Shown: positions 24,528 through 34,629 of the stretch, one piece after another
How positions within the stretch are numbered: position 1 is the first letter of the stretch
Layout of the letters: each line of letters opens with the position of its first letter
Source: Henckelia pumila
Taxonomy: Eukaryota > Streptophyta > Magnoliopsida > Lamiales > Gesneriaceae
Assembly: GCF_033568475.1 (NCBI RefSeq)
Contig: NC_133121.1
Span: 52,861,905 to 52,925,904 of the forward strand
Length of the DNA: 64,000 bases
Reading direction: 5' to 3'
Made by a program: the position numbers and the translations under genes
The notes under the pieces: model-generated
Told to the model about the DNA's origin: nothing
Seen by the model: only the letters and a program-made list of their open reading frames with translations
Database searches by the model: none

Positions 24528-25581
24528 ATAAAAATGTGATGTTGTCAGGAGTGTTGCCAACACTCTGTGATAACACCTTTTCATGCATGTGCATTTTTAA
24601 AATATTAGGCATATTGCATGCATGCATGCATTCACTATGTTTTGTGACGTGTTTAATACTGTGTAACCATTGACTAGTTTTCACTCAGGATTCTGTGCAA
24701 AAAGTTTTACAGTTTAATGAGATTTAATTGAAAATGAGTTCTGACTAAATCACAAAGTGGTGGAGGGATGTTCGTATATTCCATGATCTTGTCCCAAGTG
24801 AAAAGTGATAGCAACATCAGAAACTCAAATTGTCAGTTTGGTAAAACGTAATCAATTCAATCATAAAATTTGATTGAAGAATCAGAAGCAAATGAAAAAA
24901 GCTACCTAAAGGGGTCCTTTGAAGATCGTTTCCTTTAGTGTGCAGGCTACCACTTCTGCAATATTGAATTGGATACCAAAATTTTCTGAATCTTGAAGTG
25001 TTGCTGGAAGATGTTGCCAACATCGTGGAAAACACCTCACTTGTCAAAATATATTTTTGCATATGATTGCATTTTTTTATGTCACATTCTGTTTAGACAT
25101 AATTAGGACATGCATATTTTATTTGTGAATATTTTTTTGGCTGAAAGGTTAGAATTTCCGATCGAACAAAATTTTGAATTCTTGCCCTATCCACTGAATT
25201 TTTGAATTTGAATGTGATTGGATTTTGTTTCAGTTGAGTTATATTCCAATGAAGAGTTCAATTTGAAAATATTTGGTGAAATATTTGGGCCGAGATTATT
25301 GCAAAATTTTTGAAAGATTTGTTGCCTAATTTGAATCGGATTTGTTATCGTTTGAGCTTATTATCATTTGAGGGGCTGTAATTCTGAAGATAATAGGAGA
25401 GAGAGTGTGGTGTGTGTGATATATTTGGATTTTTATCTGTTTTTGGAAATACATTATTTCCTTGTTTCATCCCGCGCACATTATTTCCTTGTTTCATCCC
25501 GCGCACCTCCTTATTCTCATTGCTCCATGTTTCTCAATTGCCCTAAATTTTCCTTCGAATTTTCAATCTCGAAAAATTTTA
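24528..25581 (+). other. Element D spacer between pol and envelope-like frame
   Basis: About 1 kb without a coding frame of note. It contains two copies of the dispersed GATGTTGCCAACA-type palindrome (24539-24580, 25009-25037), a run of GCATG repeats near 24610, and a perfect 27-bp tandem duplication at 25453-25506 just upstream of the next ATG. In SIRE-type elements this spacer precedes the envelope-like ORF. Confidence 0.6.
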
Positions 25582-27573
25582 ATGGCAGACAAGGGTTTTG
25601 ATCCTCAAGACATTCGTTCTGAGATGGGAATTTCTAGGGATGCTGCTCAAGGTGTTACAACACCTCCGTCATCACACCCCATGAATAAGCAAGCCCTGAT
25701 TCCAGTTGCTGGGGAGCCTGTGCCTCTGGACTCCATCGCTCCAGGTGAGCCAGGTAATGAAATTTATGTGGAAAACATGCCGGATATGTCAGTAGTCAAC
25801 AAGGAGTTTCCTCCAAAACCCTTGACTCGCCGATCCAAACATCAAGCCGGATACAATCTTGACTACACTACCTCCAAGAGATTTCGAGGGAAGGGTCAAC
25901 CATCAAGACCTTCTCTGGTGGACACCGATTTTACTTCTGGTGATGCAAGCGATGATGAAGATTACAAGTTGGTGCATCGAAAAAGGGACAAAGCTAGTGC
26001 AATGGAACCATCTGTTCCAACCATTCCATTTCTTTTTGAATCTGAGGAACAATCAAAGGAAGATTCCTCCTTTGATGAGGATTCCACAGAGTCAGAGACT
26101 CCGTCGGTTGTTGCTGAAGTGAAAGATGCATCTGCATCTGTCCCTAGTGTTGAGGAACCTTCATCCACTGCTCCTCTTGTTTTTTACGAAGATGAGGAAG
26201 CCTCTATTGCCAAATTTATGGCTGGAATGAAGACTTCCAAAATCAAGAAGCCTTCTTCTGCTGCTACTGCTCCTATTCATGAATATGATAATGAACCAGA
26301 CAAGGAGATGCTTAATGAATTTGCTGATAACCGTCCTCACTCCTCTGATAGTTCCAGCACTGATTCGAGTAAAGGCTCAGATGCTGAGAAAGACTTAGGA
26401 GAAGAGTTAGATTCTGATGACTCTGAGGAAGAAGCTGAAGATGCTGAGGAAGGTGTTGCCGACACCCTGGACAACACCTTGGGCGAAGAGTATTGGATAA
26501 ATGAGTCTTACTCCTCTTCTTTTTATACAAAGGATGTTGCAAATTTCTGGGATAAGTATGCGGACCGTGAGTTTCTTGAGGAACACAATATTGATGTGGA
26601 GAGCTATGGAGCTCAGAATATGGTCAGATTTTTTGAGGTGAGAAATTTGCTTGCCACCGTCACTACTGCCGGTCCGTACTGCAGAGAACTCGTGCAGGAG
26701 TTCTATTGCAACCTTACTGAGGCCGTGAAGGACCCACGGTATGTCAAGTATGAGAAGGTATATGTGTGAGGATAGATTTTTGCCTTTAGACCTGCTTCCA
26801 TCAATGGTTTTCTCCGTACTCCTTTTGTTGATGATGTTGCACTGCCTACCATGGATAAGATGACCTCTGTCATTACATGAGGACAAGTCACAGTATTTCC
26901 AGCTCACCCTAAGAAGTTGCAGGCTGCCAAACTCACCTCTTTATACTCTGTTCTACACAAGACCGCTGTCAAGACATGGACTCCATCTGGAAATTTCACT
27001 GTTGTCACAAAGCATCAGGCTCCAGTCTTGTACGCCATTGGAACAGGAGTCAATTTTAATTATGGCCGACTTGTGTTTGACACAGTCATGACCTTTGCAG
27101 ACTGTGCTCAACCAACTTTGAAGCTGCCTTATCCATCCCTAATCTATTCTATGATGCTGTCTCAGGAGATTGAAAAGGATGATGATGAGGTTCTTACTAA
27201 ACCTGGCGAGCTGTTAAAAATTGCACCTGCACTGTTGCGGGGTATTGTGGTAGATGCTGGTCTGAATCAGGTGTTGCTGCAGGTGTTGTGGTAGATGTTG
27301 CCAACACCTCCTCTGCCGCTGCAATTTTTGTACCCCCCCTCTGCTGCTCCGAACGTTGATACTGAATTTATTCAAACTCAATTGTTGCATGATGAGCAGA
27401 AGATCACTCAGGCTAAGGCTGATCTAGCCTATTATGAAGGGTTGAAGGCTCACTATGAGAATTTTCTACGTGGAGTTGGCTCTTCTAGACAAAAAAGGGG
27501 AGAAGAAAGTGATGCAGCTGCCACTGACAAAGATTCTGCTGATGATGATGGCTCATCTGAGATCAATCAATTA
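25582..27573 (+). pseudogene. Element D envelope-like ORF, interrupted
   Basis: ATG at 25582 opens a frame (MADKGFDPQDIRSEMG) of about 660 codons with three or more stops. Residues about 60-330 are acidic and Ser-rich; then WDKYADREFLEEHNID, RELVQEFYCNL and FAFRPASINGFL match the style of the plant transposon protein domain found in the extra ORF of SIRE/Athila-type elements; the C-terminus has a short heptad-like stretch (HDEQKITQAKADLAYYEGL). TGA and TAG at 26767-26775 (expected CGA, CAG) and TGA near 26877 (expected TGG) split it. I see no clear signal peptide or membrane span, so calling it an envelope is by position only. What it does is unknown. Confidence 0.75.
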
Positions 27574-27779
27574 TAGATTGCTTTAGTTGGTTTAGTTTTT
27601 ATTAGTTTGAGTTTTGCTGATTAGTTTGTTTATTTGTTTTTTGCTCTACTCCTAATCAATTTTTTTTTTCTATTATTTATGTTGGAGGTCTTAATTGTTT
27701 TCCCTTTAAACCTGTTGTTGGTCTGGAGTGTTGTAGCTAAGATGTTGCCAACATCTTGTGACAACACCTCGGCTTGTAC

Positions 27780-27840
27780 TTAGGGGGAGAATCTACTTAG
27801 GGGGATAATCAGTTTAGGGGGAGTTTGATTAAGGGGGAGT
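27780..27840 (+). other. Array of four polypurine-tract-like repeats
   Basis: TTAGGGGGA occurs at 27780 and 27797, TTTAGGGGGAG at 27813 and TAAGGGGGAG at 27830, spaced 16-17 bp apart. The last is closest to the LTR start and is the likely functional tract. Confidence 0.75.
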
Positions 27841-27850
27841 TGAGCTGAAT

Positions 27851-28690
27851 TGTTTTAAAGTATTTTGTCCAAAAAGACAAAAAGAGGAAGATTTAAAGGA
27901 ATATTTTATTTCTAAAAATCCTCAAGCCTAAAAAGATTTTATTTAATATTTTTTGTCTTTTTTGGACGTGAAGTAACTTTTACATGAGTTATTTATTTAC
28001 TTAGTTAAGAAGATTTGAGAGATTGTTATGCTTAATTATAATATTCGCTTATCTCATATCTAACTTATCTTTTCTTATTTATGTAGATTTTATATGATCA
28101 AATCTTGAGGTATCTCACGCCTACAAAGAAACTAAGACAAGAAGGATTCTTGCCTATATATTGAGTTGGGCGTGCAAAAAGAAAAGAGAGATCAAGAGAA
28201 CAACTAACATAGAGATTTGTGTGAGAGCTTCACGTACGTACATTGAGGGAAGAATCAAAGATCTTCTGAAGCTCGTATCGATCGTGATTACTTGATGCTT
28301 TAAAGAACACTTAAAGATCAATGATCAAAGAGTGTTTAGTCTCTACGAGTTTTTGCATTAAGATTTTCAACTCCTTGTTTTATTTTCTTTATTCTATTTC
28401 ATATAAATTTTTAGGAGTTGTTTTTATGGTTTATTTTTTCACATGTTATGAGAAAAGTGTTTTTACAATAATAACTAGTTTTAGGGTTTGTAAAACTCTT
28501 TGATCGTTTTCTAGTGAATGTTTTGCCCTGAGGCACTGCAAGAGTATAAAATACTCTTGCATAATCATTATTGAGTCTGTTTATTTGGTTGCTAGTATAT
28601 TTTATACATGCTTTAATTATTTTTCGCTGCGTATTACTCAAGGTGTTATTGAAGGTGTTGTCAGCACCTTGTGACAACACTTCAAACTGG
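27851..28690 (+). repeat. Element D 3' LTR, right end uncertain
   Basis: Begins TGTTTTAAAGTATTTTGTCC, followed by AAAAAGACAAAAAGAGGAAG, a start style seen in SIRE/Maximus LTRs. A TATA-like CTATATATTG lies at 28153-28162 with a probable leader after it. The LTR end is either near 28640 (TATTACTCA) or after the palindrome at 28640-28683; with no 5' copy in the window I cannot decide. Confidence 0.65.
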
Positions 28691-28734
28691 TTATGTGCAA
28701 CTCCTATTACCTTAAAAATGAGCAACAGGTGGCA

Positions 28735-29145
28735 TGAATGACCTATCCCACACCAGAATGAAAGGTATAAAAAATTTGATAGGTTCTACTCGTATTAACA
28801 AGGTACATCTTCTTTTCGAGAGCTTATCACATAAGAAGTCCAAAGTTAAGTATGCTTGACTTGGAACAATTATGTGATGAGTGACCACTTGATAAATTTC
28901 TTAAGTTGCATGTGAGAAGACATAAGCATGTTGGAAAGACTCGTGTTGGTACAATGTAGACCATCGTCGAATTTGGAATATTACACTGTTCTTTCTTGGT
29001 TCATTAGGCATTACACTATCCTTTCTTGATTTATCATACGTTTCATTTAATGAAAAGTTGGCAGCTTACAAATAAGAAAAATAATGGGCTATGGACATAT
29101 TAATGTGCACACAGAAGTCCTCAAGTTGGAAAGACCGTGTTGGTA
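28735..29145 (+). repeat. Cassandra-like TRIM relic with 5S rRNA-derived domain
   Basis: The part 28800-28911 tracks plant 5S rRNA: AGAAGTCCAAAGTTAAG matches the AGAACTCCGCAGTTAAG segment, TATGCTTGACTTGGA matches GTGCTTGGGCGAGA, and GATGAGTGACCACTTGATAAATT matches GATGGGTGACCTCCTGGGAAGT. Flanks TATCCCACACCAG upstream and AAAGACTCGTGTTGGTA downstream fit Cassandra elements, whose LTRs carry 5S sequence. A second, shorter end-like copy (GGAAAGACCGTGTTGGTA) is near 29126. It is too diverged to be a working 5S gene. Confidence 0.65.
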
Positions 29146-29412
29146 CGATGAAATATGCATAATATGAAGCCAATAAATCAATATATTTAGATAATATAAG
29201 ATAAATGTATTAAACTTATATTTTGTAGAACTTTATCAATCATTGAACAAATAAATGACAACAATCAAGTTTTTATATTTTGATAAAAAAAAAAAATAAG
29301 TTTTTATCTTTCGCTGCAAGAATGCGGTGTTATATATAATTTTTGTTTATAATATTAAAATTTGAAAAAATTAAGTAATAATAATTTACTGATAAAAATA
29401 AATAATTCAAGG

Positions 29413-29865
29413 GGCTTGTGTAGGGGTGCAAACGAACCGAATCGAGCCAAATAATGGTAAAATTTTAAGGTTCGAATTCGGCTCGATAAGAGTATATTCG
29501 AGTTCGAACTCGATTCGAAGTTCGATAATTCAAATATTTTGGCTCGAGTTCGGCTCGAAATAAAGTTCGAGTTTGGTTCGAAATATTCGAACCTATTCGT
29601 GAACTATTCGAATATTATGGTTCGAAAGCTCGAAATGTATATATATTATTATATAATTATATTATATTAATTAAATATTAAGGCTCGTGAACTATTCGCG
29701 AACTATTGAACATAGTAATTTTGGCTCGAGCTCGGCTCGAAAAAAAGTTTGAACATGTTCGAATTCGGCTCGAGTTCGATAAGCTCGAATACGAATCAAA
29801 TATTTATCGAGCGGGCTCGTAAAGCTCACGAACAGGTTCGGTTCGTTTGCACCCCTAGGCTTGTG
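29413..29865. mobile_element. hAT-type MITE (437 bp), TSD GGCTTGTG
   Basis: The element 29421-29857 has terminal inverted repeats TAGGGGTGCAAACGAACCGA and its complement, and both sides carry the 8-bp duplication GGCTTGTG (29413-29420, 29858-29865), the size made by hAT transposases. The interior repeats GGCTCGA/TCGAGCC motifs and has no coding capacity. It sits about 1 kb upstream of the polygalacturonase gene. Confidence 0.9.
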
Positions 29866-30897
29866 TCTCATGATTTCATACTTGCTTGCCATATAAATTT
29901 GCACGACCTTTGCATTTTTCCAGTAGGGGTATTCATATTTTAGATAAAACCGAAAAAATCGAAAATCCAAACCGAAAAAATCAAAGATCGAACCGAACCG
30001 AAAATTGTATTTTTTAATTCGGATATAAATATTAAAATCGAAGTTTATTTGGTTCGATTTTGGATTATATATGTCAAAAACAAACCGACCGAAAAAACCA
30101 AAATTGAATTAAATTAATAATTTTATTTATATTATATATGTTATGAGATTATATTTAGTGAATGAATAATCATTTTGAATAATTTTTAGTTGATTGTTAT
30201 TTATTTAATTCATTGTTGTTGTTTATGTAATTTATAGTTGATTAGTTGATTGTCGTTTATGTAATTTATAGTTATTGTCGTTTATGTAAATTATTTAAAC
30301 TTTATTTTTAAAGTTTTTACTAAGAAATTATGTAAAAAAACATATAAAATTTTAAAATATATTTATATTATTAATTTTAAAAATTGTATCAAAATGAGAA
30401 AAACCGAATCAAAATTTGTTTTGTTTTCTTGAAAATATTATAAAACTGTGGTTATTTGTTTGTCCTTGTATTGTTTGTTATTTTTTGTTTTTTCAATATA
30501 TAACTATAACTTTAATTTGTGTGTTGAGGTATTTAAATTAGTTATTTTTTGTTTTTTCAATATATAATTATAACTTTAATTTGTGTGTTGAAATTACATG
30601 TTGGATAAAATTTATATTTGTTTTATTGTATTATACATTATTAACGATCAAATCCATCAAATCGAACCGTATAAACCGATCCATTATAATACAAAAATCA
30701 AATCGAATCAAATCGAATTTTTATAATTTGACTTCAAATTACATTTTTTATAAATCGAAAGATGAACCGAAATTAAAAAAATTAAAACCGACCACTTCTT
30801 TCCGTCCGGGGAACTTCTCATTGGTAAACTTCCCATCACATCACCTTTTCTCAATGTGAAGCTTTGATTCTCAGTGAATTCAAAGCATCCTCGAACA
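29866..30897. other. AT-rich region upstream of the polygalacturonase gene
   Basis: No gene seen. The first 900 bp are rich in CCGAAAAAATCG/ACCGAAAA motifs at both ends (29945-30110 and 30655-30795), perhaps a decayed TIR element; I could not find matching ends or a target duplication. An imperfect tandem duplication of about 63 bp (GTTATTTTTTGTTTTTTCAA units) lies at 30477-30590. The last 100 bp should hold the promoter and 5' UTR of the gene; no clear TATA box was found. Confidence 0.5.
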
Positions 30898-33800
30898 ATG
30901 GTGGATTCCCGTTTGCCACAACGCAGCACCTCCTTCAGGCCCGAATCGAAGCGTTGGCTTCCACCATTTCTCTTCTCTCGGCATACTCTGCTTGCTCTGA
31001 TCTGGGCTTTCGCCTTTATTGTGATAATGGCCTGGCAGCAAAGGACTGCCGTTTATCGCGTCTGGGCTACGCCTGTCCCGCCCATCCCCAAGCTGCGGTC
31101 TCTGGTCTTCAATCTCACCGATTTCGGAGCTGTGGGAGATGGGTTTACGGTGAATACGAAGGCGTTCGAGAGGGCGATATCAGCAATCCAGATAAGAGGC
31201 GGCGGGCAGCTTAATGTGGAGGCTGGGAGGTGGCTCACGGCTCCGTTTAATCTCACGAGTCACATGACTTTGTTTCTCGCGCAAAATGCTGTTATTCTTG
31301 GAATTGACGTGAGATGCGTTGATACTTTTCGTTATTTACTGCTATTATTTTGTTAGCTAAAATATGCAACCGTAAAACACTTGGAGATTTCTTGTTTAAA
31401 TCTGCGCAGCAAGCTTTTTTCAGTCTAATCTCAATTCAGCTACAGAATTGATTAGTGCTTATTAAATGCCGTGAAAGTGGGAAAGGATCTTTTTTTCCCC
31501 CCTCATCATATGAGGTTGTGAGTGGAAGATTTGGATATCAATTCAGTCTAATATAAATTCAGCCACTGAATTAATGTGATTAGGATGCTTCTTACCTTAG
31601 CCGGACTGTCTTCTAGCTTTAGCATATTGATTAGATCAAATCGAGATCTTAATTTAATGTTTAACGTTTGGTACTAACTTTTCTTGTTTCTTTTTCCTTT
31701 AATATGTGTAACGTCTTAAATTTGATGATTGTCCCACTATATAAAGACGAGTTTTTCCACCATGTTATCTTTTCGACCACAGGCACCCGCACCCACCCAA
31801 AATTGCTCCAAGTCAAGCATACGAACCTTGTCCCCTACTCCCTCCTTAAAGAAAGAAACTTGAAGAAATAAAGCAAATGAAATTTAGCCTCCTAACTTCT
31901 TCATTTGTGTGACAGGATGAGAAGTATTGGCCACTGATGCCTCCTTTGCCGTCTTATGGATATGGAAGGGAAAGGGCTGGACCACGATTTGGAAGTTTGA
32001 TCCATGGACAAAATCTGAGAGATGTTATCATAACTGGTGGGTTATTCCCATGAGCTCTTCGTTGATATCTTTCACAACTTTCAAGTAAAATTTCTTTTGG
32101 CACATCCAAACCTAAGATATAATATTGTTTAGATAGGAATTCACATTTAATACATGGAAGCCACTCTTTCTTAAATCAGTTTTTGGCTTTGATCTAGTAC
32201 CGGGCGTACTTTGATACTAACACTGGTTTCAAAATGATTCTTGAGAAATTTATTTATTTCCAAGACATGGCTTTGATCCTTTTAATCTCTTGGATCCATG
32301 GCACTTATTTCGAAAACTTCCAATTCTTGGTTATAGATATAGACCTACCATATTAGGATTGATGTCTTAAAACACTTTGAAATGCCCACTTCATGTTAGA
32401 TTTTGTGTGGTTGGCTTCTCATTCTCACACCTAAACATTTCAATTTTCAATGTTCACTGGAGTAAGCATGAGGGTGTTTCTCATGGTTCAATCAACTACT
32501 CACAGGACATAATGGTACGATAAATGGGCAGGGCCAAACGTGGTGGACAAAGTATCAGAAGAAGGTTTTGAACCACACAAGGGGTCCCCTCGTGCAGTTT
32601 ATGTGGTCAAGAGACATTCAGATCTCTGATGTAACTCTGCGAGATTCACCATTCTGGACTCTTCATCCTTACGACTGTCAAAATGTTACTATAAAAAATG
32701 TAACCATATTGGCTCCACTCTCTGGTGCCCCCAACACTGATGGAATAGACCCCGGTGAGCTTAAATCATCCATTTCTTTGGTTTCCATATTCGTAATTGT
32801 TAATGATGTTCAAAGAACAAGAATTCATAACCTCGTGAGGTGATCAAGGATGTTCAATCTTGATCCAATCAAATATTCTGATGCGTAAAGTTTCTCTGGC
32901 ATTTTTCATGTAGCTGACTAGTTACATTTAGTGTAGATGCAATGACGTTTGTCGGATTTTACTTATTTTACCGTAACAGATTAAGATCTTATTATTACTT
33001 TAGCAACATTTTCTTAGCGTTAAAAGCTTTTACAGTTACAGCTCATGAAATATTTACGATAACTTTAGTCAAAATGGGCTCTTAGACGCTGTGGAAGCAA
33101 ATTTATCATTCATGTGTATAATTGAGTGAACTGTTTCTTTACTTGTCTGCAGATTCATGTGAGAATGTGTTGATCGAAGATAGTTACATAAGTGTTGGCG
33201 ATGATGGAATCGCAATCAAGAGTGGGTGGGATCAGTATGGAATTGCCTATGGTCGACCATCCACCAACATTCTCATACGTAATGTTATTGTGCAGTCGAT
33301 GATAAGGTGAAAACCTTCGTACAATTTCATTTGGCTCATGCAATACACTCGCATGGTTGTAAAAGTCATGCAATGCATTGACTGTTTATGCAAGACTACG
33401 CGAATCCATTGTTGTTACTTTCCTTTTTGTTGACATCTTTCTCAATCAACAGTGCAGGAGTGTCGATTGGCAGTGAAATGTCTGGTGGAGTCTCCAAAAT
33501 AAATGTGGAGAATCTCCTTGTTTGGAACTCGAAAAGGGGTATTAGAATCAAAACCAGTCCAGGCAGGGGTGGATATGTTCGACAGATAACATACAAAAAC
33601 ATCACTTTCGAAAATGTCAGAGTGGGCATTGCTCTGAAGACAGATTACAACGAGCATCCGGACGAAGGATATAATCCAGAAGCCCTTCCCGTCATAGAGG
33701 ACATAAATTTCGTTGGAATACGTGGACGTGGGGTCCGTATTCCGGTCAGGATGTATGGCAGCGAGCAAATACCAGTTCGGAATGTGACCTTCAACGACAT

Positions 33801-33975
33801 GTCAGTGGGCATAACGTACAAGAAAAAACACATTTTTCAGTGTTCTTTCGTGCAAGGACGTGCAATAGGGAAGATCTTTCCAACCCCATGCATGAATCTT
33901 GATGTCTATGATGGGGTACGTCTTGTTAGGAAGGCAATGTTTGAAAACAACTCCGACACTGATTATGATCCATAG
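30898..33975 (+). CDS. Polygalacturonase-like GH28 gene, five exons, 485 aa
   Basis: Exons 30898-31308, 31916-32036, 32506-32754, 33153-33306 and 33453-33975; all four introns are GT-AG and phases join without a break (1458 nt with TAG). The product belongs to glycoside hydrolase 28, pectin-acting right-handed beta-helix enzymes. Motifs: NLTDFGAVGDG near residue 71, NTDGID (254-259), GDDGIAIKSG (276-285), SIGSEMSGG (316-324) and RIKT (343-346). The GHG motif of classical polygalacturonases reads SAG here. Residues 29-46 (HTLLALIWAFAFIVIMAW) form one hydrophobic span behind a basic head, so a signal anchor or uncleaved signal peptide to the secretory path and wall is likely. Start chosen at ACAATGG; upstream in-frame codons are not ATG. 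Activity on polygalacturonan is inferred only. Confidence 0.92.
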
Positions 33976-34629
33976 AGGTGGAATCATCACAATTTGAAGA
34001 AACTTATGCCGCTGAGATGAGCAGGCTTCCCGTGAAAGATCCAACTTTTTCCACGACCTGGATCTTGAATTTCGGACACGTTCACTTGGATTCAATCAAC
34101 CTAATGAAGGTAATACTTGCAGCTTGTGTAACTGCGCTCGAAAATGGTCGTTGTTCATGTTTGAATGGGTGCTAAACTCATCCTTGTGACCTGGATTTCG
34201 AACGAGGAACGACCTTGTGCATGAATGATACGAGCTGCAATTCTTTATCAGCACGGACTCACGAGACAATCATTCAATGTACAAAAGGTGATTGAAATTT
34301 GAAATCTTCAAGTTGTGAAATAGAGAGATCAGATCATGGGTGTTGAACCAGATGGAGCAGTGTGTGCTTGCGTTTCTCTATATTGTATCTGTGTACACAC
34401 AAAAAACCTGGACAGGCTTGTGGAATTTTAAGCAAAATATAGAATTACCCAACATATATAGAGTATACATATTTCATATGTAATCGTCATAACCAGATCA
34501 AAGTTACAACTTCCACTACAGACACAGATTTGCCGCTACTCTTTTTCTTTTTCAAGATTTCTAAAAACATCGATACGTACAAAAAGAATAACAAACATAC
34601 CAAGAAGAGAGAAAAAAAGAAAAAAAATA
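33976..34629. other. Convergent intergenic region of the two host genes
   Basis: This holds the 3' UTRs of the polygalacturonase gene (plus) and the HDR1-like gene (minus), which face each other tail to tail over about 650 bp. No other gene is seen. AT-rich, A-rich sequence at 34600-34629 precedes the minus-strand stop. Confidence 0.6.

Noticed and set aside
28800..28911. A functional 5S rRNA gene
   Set aside because: Too many changes in the internal promoter and conserved loops, and it is embedded in TRIM-like flanks.
29940..30800. Second TIR element between the MITE and the gene
   Set aside because: CCGAAAA motifs at both sides suggest one, but no matching ends or target duplication could be aligned.
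30874..30897. An earlier start for the polygalacturonase gene
   Set aside because: The upstream in-frame codon is GTG, not ATG; ATG 30898 has a good context (ACAATGG).
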